DNA of 64,000 nt from NCBI RefSeq assembly GCF_000224145.3, contig NW_004190345.2:1-64000 (forward strand), written 5' to 3'. Both the position numbers and the translations under genes were made by a program. This DNA is from Ciona intestinalis. Its lineage: Eukaryota > Chordata > Ascidiacea > Phlebobranchia > Cionidae. Positions 57,268 through 64,000 of the stretch are shown piece by piece. The notes beneath the pieces are model-generated. The model saw nothing but the letters and a program-made list of their open reading frames with translations, did no database searches and was not told the DNA's origin. How positions within the stretch are numbered: position 1 is the first letter of the stretch; every line of letters starts with the position of its first letter.

Positions 57268-60200
57268 ATGAACATTCAACGTGGACGAGCCATCTCTGTA
57301 AGTTCCGCCCTAGCCAACTTACCTCGCCCCAACTCCATTCGTCGAAGTTTATCTTCACAAAGTTTTCCGAGGTCTATCCGTGTTGTGGTGCTGGGAGCTG
57401 GTGGCGTCGGTAAAACAGGTGAACTTTGTGTTCTTATAATCGCGCTTGTCTGGCCTGTATGACGTCATATTAGCTTAACAAACTTAACCACCGTATCTCC
57501 ATTGATGACGTCATAGGGGTATTTAAACTTTGATTCTGTCGTCACTTCCCGTTTGCATCGACTTTATTACGTTAGCAACTTGTCTTTGTTAGGTCTAATA
57601 TGACGTCACAGTGCGATTTCACGCCCGCACTATCACGTTTGTTATGAAACAATGAAGGTGTGTCACGTGTTTGCGGTGAGCCAATTAAATACTTGGAATT
57701 TTACCCACGTGACCTTATTTGGCTAATTGACATAATTTTAGCGCCAAATTATCTTGTCATTATGACGTATACAATCATATATTATGAGATAACAATGAAA
57801 CCGTCGCAAGTTCGTCAAAAAGTCGCGTTTGACGCGATTTAATTTGAAATCAAACCTTTGAATCACGTGATGTTAGCGATTGTTCGTAAACACGTGTCGT
57901 TGTGTCTCAAGTTGCGGAGTTGGTTCGAGGTTTTACTACAAGTGATGTTTAAGTAGAAGACATATTATGTAGTTACAATGTTGGATCGACAACACGGCGC
58001 CATGCGCTATTATAGCGGTTTGATTCATCCGCGGGTGAATATATCGAAAGTTATTTTGTCAATGTTTGCGCAAAAACACATAATTTCTTCGAATACGAAA
58101 TAGCGAAAGCGTGGCCGCCGAACCCAATATACGTTTAGTTGAAAACACAGGGTTGAATAACCCCATATCATTGTGTATCACTGTATTCAGTAGTCTGTAC
58201 TTTGAACAAAATTCCAAAAACTTTGAATTTAATTTCAGTTTTCGCTTAAAATTTCGGAAATTAGTTCCTCGCAAAGTTCCCCGCAAGTATTTAAACGAAG
58301 ACTTTTCGCGTCTTCCGCGTTCGATACAAAGTTAAAACGCGTAACATGTACAAGCGTAACAATGATATCCTGTGACGTCACAAACTAAGTCAGGCGGTTG
58401 ATCTGTGATGTCACAAACAACTTTATTTATTTATCTACGTAACAATGAGTTGAACGAGACGGCAAATTTTTTAATCTTTTCAAAAAATCAAAAGTTTAAA
58501 TAAATTTTCAAAAAAAATGGTTTCGCTATCGCGCGTTTTGCTTGTTTAGTGGTTTATGACGTCATAATCGCTTGTATTAACGACAATCCAAAGTCTCGAA
58601 TTTCAAGTTTCTCAAATAACGTTCATTACATCATGACGTCACAAACATGTTGTCGTGATATGACAATGGTGTCGACGCGTTTGAATCGCGACATCAATTG
58701 TTCATCATGTGCATTATGACGTCATAATACATGATCAAAATGACAATCAAAGATTTTCTCTTCGATATTTTGATTGACAGGTGAGCATGAGATTAATTTG
58801 GATTACAAGTCACGTGGTGTGGATTATACGCATCGTTGACTTTGAGGTTACGTCATAGTAGGTTATTTTGATAGTAAACAAATAATCTTCACAGATTTAT
58901 AAAACCGCATCCTCAAGACTCCCATAAAGGGTTGTTAATGTTAAAACACGATCGGGAAACATGGGATATTATGTACTAATGGTATCTTGCCCCACAGTAA
59001 TATATATGGTTTAAAATATAAACCTGTAACAATGGGAGAGTGTTTTGCACGATTGTTGTAGTATCCGCGGCAATTCTAATATTATGACGTCACAATCGAT
59101 TAGTAGAAGGAATGTGAAATCGCGGCAACCGCGTAGCGATTATGAGGTTTCAATATTGACTGGAGCTTCATATTACAACTTATTACGTCACAAACGATCT
59201 TGTTAGGCAATCAATGGAAATCTGAAACCGTTGTTTTGGTTAATTCCCTCATGCGTGATAATGGGCATTGTTGAAGTGATTTTTTCCGTGTAAAACCCAT
59301 TGTTTGAGTGATTGTTACCAAATAAAGCCGATTGTGAGCTTAATACAAGCCTCTGTGATGTCACTTTCTCCCCACCATAAACACGATGTCCCTGGTTCGC
59401 TGTGGCTCCAATCGCTCCAACCCAGTGGTCACTAATAGGTTGTCTATATTACCAGCCATGTGGAGAACCATTTACCCAACTATGGTTGCCCAAACACTTT
59501 GGCCGCATCAACTATTAATTAAAACCTACTTTGGTTCATTACGTCACGAAAGGTCAGAATAATTAGTGATCACGTGTCCATTAACTTCCATTGTCGATAA
59601 CATCAACGTCATAATAGCGAGTGTTCGCTAGTGTCGATATGTTTATGACGAAACAACGAAACTTAATTATCGCGGTAAAGTTGACAGGATTGTGACGTAG
59701 CTGTGACGTATGGTGTCAATTAAATATTGGTTAAGTGGGAAAGTTGGTGTTTGGGGTGTTTACGTCATAACAATGTACAATATTATCTGCTTAAACTTCT
59801 ATGTGTGTGTTAGGTTTACCAGCCACGGTTTTGACCTGGTGTTCTTCGTGTGTCACAAGTAACATTTTTAATGTTTATTTACAAGTAGCATGTTTAACGA
59901 CGGTCGATTTGTTGCTGATTCTCTTCGTCGTTTTAAATAATTTGATTTTTGATATCGTATTTGAAAATTTAAATAAATTAGGTTATGTTATTATGACGTC
60001 ATGGGATCACCTTAAGAATCACGGCTTACGATGCCACTGTGACGTCATAATGCAGCTATTGTCTCCTTTGTTTACCAACAATAAGTAGCATTTACACCAG
60101 AGCGTGGAAGATTCTAGATTTAGATTGTGACCCTTGGTTGCAAATGTTAGCTCACCGCAGGAATGTACGAATATAATCCTTGTGTTTGCATAGTTGTACA

Positions 60201-61875
60201 AAGAAAATCGAATTATCTTTGCAACTTTACACTGAAATAATTAAAGTTAATTATGTTTAATTGTCTAAACATGTTGCACTAAAATACGGTTTAGAGAACT
60301 TTGGTGTGACATAGGTAAGCCAAGTATTTCGCTAACTATGTTTGTTTGCACTTTTGTAGTTCAACAATTATAAACACGACTAAACCTATAACGTGTGTTA
60401 ACAACCAACCTCTGTTTAATCTTTTACTTCCCCTTTTACAGCGATGGCGGTTCGATTCGTAACAAAGCGATTCATCGGCGACTACGACCCAAATCTAGGT
60501 AATTATGACATAATATATTGTTTGTATTATGACGTAACAAACATCCTTGTTTAGAAACTATCTACCGCCACACAGCGGTGGTTGACGACGAGGTCGTGAA
60601 CTTTGAAATAATGGACACTGCTGGTCAACAGGTGGTTGTGACGTGTAATCGTGTATATTATTGTATTGTGACGTCACACTGGTTAGCGCGTCTGTCTCTA
60701 GACCAGCAGAATATGGGTTCAAGGCTTGATGCTGCTACCATTGTTGGTGTGCAGAAAATTCAACAAATGTGGCCCCAGCCCAGTGATCACTAATGGGTTG
60801 TCTAAATTGTCAGTCATAAAGCTGGCACAAGGTGTATAGAACAGAACACCAGTGTTATAACAACTGTCGCCCCCCCGCCATGCGAGGATAAATAAGTTAC
60901 ATTTATTCACCATTGTGTTTATAGGACGAAGAATCTTTAGCGTTGGAGGATAAATGTCGATGGGGCGAAGCTTTTATATTCGTCTACGACGTAACAGACA
61001 AGTATAGTTTCGTGGAACTCGATCGATTGAAGTTCGTCGCGAGTTACGCACATTCGAAATCTCGGTTAAGTTTCACGCCTTGCTGGGGTTTGGTCGGGAA
61101 TAAATCGGATCTGGCGGACCATGAGCGGATTATTAGCATCGAGGAAGGAAGGGAGCGTGCGCGGGACTTGAGGTGCCATATCTTCCGCGAAATATCGGTA
61201 AAAGAGTCGATGTATGAAGCGGGTGAGGTGTTTGAGGATTTGTGGCGGGAGTTTTCAAAGAGAAGCCCTCGATCGCCATCTAGCAGTCAGCGGCGAAAGT
61301 TTTCATACAGGATCCAGGATAAGATACCGGTGTTGAATTCGAACTCGTGCGCATGCGATACATGGCGTCACAGCCCGCATAATGTCGTTACCAGCCTCGC
61401 TAATACATTGAGACGACAATCTCTAGCAAGCGGACTCATCAAGTATTCCAAGGACTTCTACTCGAGGGATGATGACCGGATCGACGAGGTGACGCGGAAT
61501 ATTCCACGAATCCCGGAAGTTGAGACAGAGGAAAGCGAAGTCAGCGACGAACCGCGACGGCGACGACGTAACGCTGTGGTGGGTGGTTTCAACCCCCCCG
61601 CCACCCCACGAAGGACGCCACTATCAAAAGCTCTCAGCGTTGATAATGTGTTCAGTAAGGCGATGCATGAACGTGATGACGTATCATCGTCATCCACTAC
61701 GTCATCAATTACGTCACTAAACGGTTCAATAAGTCCCTCCAACAAACAAATATTTGAAAGTTTCGAAGGGACGAGAAGCGATTCCGATTCGTCCCCCCAG
61801 TCACGTGACAACAATGCTAGTATTGTGACGTCATACCCGCAATCATATTTTCCCGCCATTACTTCAACATACTGA
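57268..61875 (+). CDS. RERG/RasL-like small GTPase with long C-terminal tail
   Basis: Exons: 57268-57418, 60442-60498, 60555-60631, 60925-61875; phases join, 411 residues. Residues ~1-35 are a Ser/Arg-rich extension. The G domain follows: P-loop LGAGGVGKTAMAVRF (G1), switch I RFIGDYDPNLETIYRHTAVV, switch II EIMDTAGQQDEESLALEDKC (G3), FIFVYDVTDKYSF, LVGNKSDL (G4), and EISVKE at the G5 position. The closest remembered protein is human RERG (WEYDPTLESTYRH; DTAGQE; RWGEGFVLVYDITDRGSF). The invariant switch-I Thr (Ras T35) is Asn here, and G5 SAK is SVK. After the G domain come about 210 residues, Ser/Arg-rich and probably disordered, with a basic patch (DEPRRRRRNAVVGG). No CAAX box: it ends AITSTY. 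The first intron is 3 kb. The exact subfamily (RERG, RERGL, RASL11/12) is not fixed. Confidence 0.88.
58905..58998. mobile_element. MITE remnant of the GGGTAAGATGGGACA family
   Basis: Shares AAACCGCATCCTCAAGACTC, TAAAACACGATCGGGAAACA and GGTATCTTGCCCCACAG with the copy at 62505-62672. One end is missing. Confidence 0.65.
59808..59975. repeat. Dispersed repeat with CAGCCACG / GTTGCTGATTC blocks
   Basis: Blocks TTTACCAGCCACGG, AGCATGTTTAACGACGGTCG and GTTGCTGATTCTCTTCGTCG recur, in either orientation, at about 20415-20545, 22940-23060, 26960-27035, 42300-42365, 44175-44280, 45300-45400 and 63695-63790. I cannot name the family; the size (100-180 bp) and many worn copies suggest an old MITE or SINE. 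Confidence 0.55.
60672..60912 (+). mobile_element. Composite SINE, full length, in the RERG-like gene
   Basis: Head CACTGGTTAGCGCGTCTGTC, B box GGGTTCAAGGCTTGATGCTG, core AGCCCAGTGATCACTAATGG, then AAGCTGGCACAAGGTG and tail GAGGATAAATAAGTTACATT. It fills the intron between 60631 and 60925 and supplies the polypyrimidine region near the last acceptor. Confidence 0.85.
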
Positions 61876-62001
61876 TCACGTGATCAAAATTTTTATTTCG
61901 TAATAAATGTTAATTGTGACGTCATAGTGTCACCACCAAGCAATGATTATTACGTCACAGTTGAATGATTATTTATTTGAAGAAGTTTCACTGTTACGTC
62001 A

Positions 62002-63592
62002 CTATTCATTGTTAAAGAACAATCGATGATTGTTAAACAGGTTTATGACGTCATTATTGATGATTGTTTGATACAATAGAAAGGTTGGTATGACGTAGAC
62101 AATGCTACGTTTCACGTAATATCTGAAGTTATTGTGACGTGACGTTTGTTCGGTTTGCGTTGACGCGGTTGCTATGTTGCTCCACCGTGCGGATTCGGAG
62201 GTAAGCTTGGTTTCTATGTTGCTCGTCGTTGATTGGTTGGATTGATCACGTTGTAGTTGCGTCATAGTCACCTCATTGTTTGAACAATCGTCGTTATTAT
62301 GACGTGTCGTCTTGACTTCCGCTTGTAACAATTCAATTTCAGATTCCTGTGTGATGTAACGAGTAGTGACTTAATACGTGACGTGTATATGACGTCATTA
62401 CCTGCATTTCAATGATGTGACGTAGTTCTTCCATCTCATTGGCAAGTTGTTCGTTCTTCGATATCACAGGAAATCTACGATGTAAGGGGTAAGATGGTTT
62501 ATATAAGGGGTAAGATGGGACATGGTTTATCGTCACATTTGGTTGCAAACAAAGAATATTTACAGAATTATTAAACCGTATCCTCACGACTCCAAAAGAG
62601 AGTTGGTAATTGTTAAAACACGATCGGTAAATATGGAATATTATGTGTTAACACTACCCATCTTACCCCGATGTCCCTACTGTCCTATATTTACACCTTT
62701 AATATATGACGTCACCAACCTTTCATTTGTCAACGACTTGGTGCTCTCCCACGCCCTCTTGTGTTGCTTCCTCCTGTTCTCCGTCATCCTGAGGAAGAAA
62801 GATCGATTCCTCGTCCAACCAGGTGATCTCCTACGTCATAATTACGTCATCATCACGTCATTACCACACACACCACGTGACTAACCTCCTCACATCCGGT
62901 TTTATATTATTTCTATGTTCTGACGTAGACTCGCTTACTAGCGACACCAAGCTGCAAACAGATGAATCCATGTCGCATTGTTCGTCATAATGATCCTCTG
63001 TTCCATTGTCACAAACTTCTATTGTCTCTGTGTGTGACGTCACAGACGATAACTTATCGGGATACTGGAATCTTGTGTCTGTGACGTCATAAGTGCAAGA
63101 TGACTTTGGTATTTTAGAATTAGTTGTTTCTTTTAATAGAACGCGACGCGCTCTTTCGGTGGTCTGTTTTCCATCTATGACGTCATAATATGTAGATAAT
63201 GGTACTTGGTGTGATTGACAGGTGACCTCGGGTGACCTTTCAAGAGAGATGCGACCACTATCGGTGGTTATTATCGATGCAGGGCTACCGCATGGTGGCA
63301 GTCGAGGTTTAGGCAACTTTTGATTGGTTGGTTTAACACACGTGACTTGAGGAGAGTTCTGCATGACGGATTTTGTATCTATGACGTCATATTGGTTCAC
63401 CGATGTTTCAGTGGCGTCATAATGCTTGGTTCTTTTCTTCCTTCTATACGTAATATTGGGCGAACGCGATATTTCCGTGAACCTCGGCGTCAATGTTTTA
63501 TCGTCGGTTTTACAAACTGACTTGAACATTTGTTTCAAGTTCGAACTGGATGGTCGAGGTAGACGTCGCCATCTTGGTTTGGTGTTTTCCAT
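62002..63592 (-). CDS. Unrecognised coiled-coil protein with C-terminal hydrophobic segment
   Basis: I do not recognise it. Exons (transcript order): 63592-62886, 62788-62720, 62474-62402, 62346-62002; phases 2, 2 and 0 join, giving about 397 residues. It starts MENTKPRWRRLPRPSSSNLK. The first exon is basic, then Ser/Thr-rich and low complexity, with a recurring short motif (QYDVIDTK, YYDVIDGK, TYDVTDTR). A coiled coil follows across exons 3 and 4 (NEQLANEMEELRHIIEMQES, EIELLQAEVKTT). Near the C-terminus is a hydrophobic stretch (RSIVYVIPTFLLYQTII) about 20 residues before the end. That layout would fit a tail-anchored membrane protein, but the segment is short and partly polar. The donor after DVRR (GTTAGT) was preferred to a stronger-looking GTAAGC upstream because only it keeps the frame. 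Confidence 0.7.
62505..62672. mobile_element. MITE with GGGGTAAGATGGGACA termini, copy C
   Basis: Ends GGGGTAAGATGGGACATGG and ACTACCCATCTTACCCC, imperfect inverted repeats. The interior has GTATCCTCACGACTCC and TTAAAACACGATCGG. It lies in the intron between exons starting 62720 and ending 62474. A second GGGGTAAGATGG lies just before it (62488). Confidence 0.75.
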
Positions 63593-64000
63593 TATTAAAC
63601 CTAAACAACTTAAAACTGTAAAATATTAATAACTTTATAGAATTGTTGAGATTATGGTGGCGAAAAACAAAGATCATATAACGAAAAGACAGAATATAGC
63701 TACTAAACGATAGTCGTTAAAACACGCAGATAAAATAAATAAAACAACATTGTTTACAAACGTGGCTGTTAAACCATCTTTAAGTTTCTGGTAAACTTTG
63801 TAGGAAGTAGAAGTAACTTACACGACAGTCGTTATAACGCACTAAAGATAAACGACAGACTTCCCGACCTGCTGATAAACCAACTACACAGCTGCTCTGC
63901 ACACGAAGGTTCATAATACCCAGCCATTCGCAAATGTGAATAATTTATATCTAACTCCCCGGTAAATCGATAAAATTTGTGTTTAATCTTTAGCGCCCTC
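63593..64000. other. Upstream of the last gene; repeats only
   Basis: It holds the dispersed AACGATAGTCGTTAAAACACGC repeat block (63695-63790) and SINE-like pieces (GACAGTCGTTATAACGC near 63825). No coding exon supported up to the window edge. Confidence 0.5.

Larger units (their letters stand above)
57419..60441. other. Large first intron of the RERG-like gene
   Basis: 3.0 kb with many TGACGTCA/TGACGTCAT octamers, a MITE remnant (58905-58998), a SINE fragment (59390-59462) and a copy of the CAGCCACG...GTTGCTGATTC repeat (59808-59975). No exon of the gene or other coding stretch is supported. Confidence 0.5.

Noticed and set aside
62936-62945. GTAAGCGAG donor in the last gene
   Set aside because: A strong-looking site, but using it puts the next exon (62788-62720) into a frame with a stop and breaks the link to the coiled-coil exon.

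Overview
This window looks like nuclear DNA of a sea squirt, most probably Ciona intestinalis/robusta. The case rests on AT-rich sequence, short genes with many small introns, many copies of a tRNA-headed composite SINE resembling Ciona Cics-1, and a divergent but clear Nodal gene with a chordate-type set of neighbours. It is not bacterial: almost every real coding stretch is an exon bounded by GT and AG, and long single reading frames are the exception. Gene names come from remembered human proteins, not from a search.

Layout, left to right. (1) 236-21099 (+): most of a furry (FRY/FRYL) gene, with 58 visible exons; its 5' end lies outside the window and two assembly gaps cut it. (2) 21987-23635 (+): a full-length Rho GDP-dissociation inhibitor, followed at 24531-25455 (+) by a short paralogue that lacks the N-terminal regulatory arm. 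(3) 26138-27818 (-): exosome subunit EXOSC2, sharing a 374-bp divergent promoter with 28193-30074 (+) NSMCE2, the SMC5/6 SUMO ligase. (4) 30214-31848 (-): GATD3 (ES1), tail to tail with NSMCE2. (5) 32629-35097: a large near-perfect palindrome with arms of about 0.9 kb, ending at the TATA box of Nodal (35305-37511, +). (6) 39003-42461 (-): an unrecognised coiled-coil protein. (7) 43495-46053 (-): MRPL38, divergent from an intronless ARPC2 (46703-47605, +). (8) 48333-55997 (+): DENND5 (uDENN/DENN, RUN, PLAT, RUN), with two gaps. (9) 57268-61875 (+): a RERG-like small GTPase with a long C-terminal tail. (10) 62002-63592 (-): an unrecognised coiled-coil protein with a hydrophobic segment near its C-terminus.

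Functionally this is an ordinary euchromatic mix. Several genes bear on Rho/actin/Rab or small-GTPase control (RhoGDI x2, ARPC2, DENND5, RERG-like, and FRY as an NDR-kinase scaffold). The housekeeping genes are EXOSC2, NSMCE2, MRPL38 and GATD3, and Nodal is a developmental signal. I see no reason to think they are co-regulated beyond the two divergent promoters.

The most unusual signals are the palindrome beside Nodal, which carries a mirrored TATA region and a 58-codon ORF kept open in both arms; the abundance of TGACGTCA octamers, which appear even inside coding sequence as Asp-Val-Thr or Val-Thr-Ser peptides; and the replacement of that octamer by its deaminated form (TGACATCA/TGATGTCA) inside housekeeping gene bodies, which suggests mosaic germline methylation.
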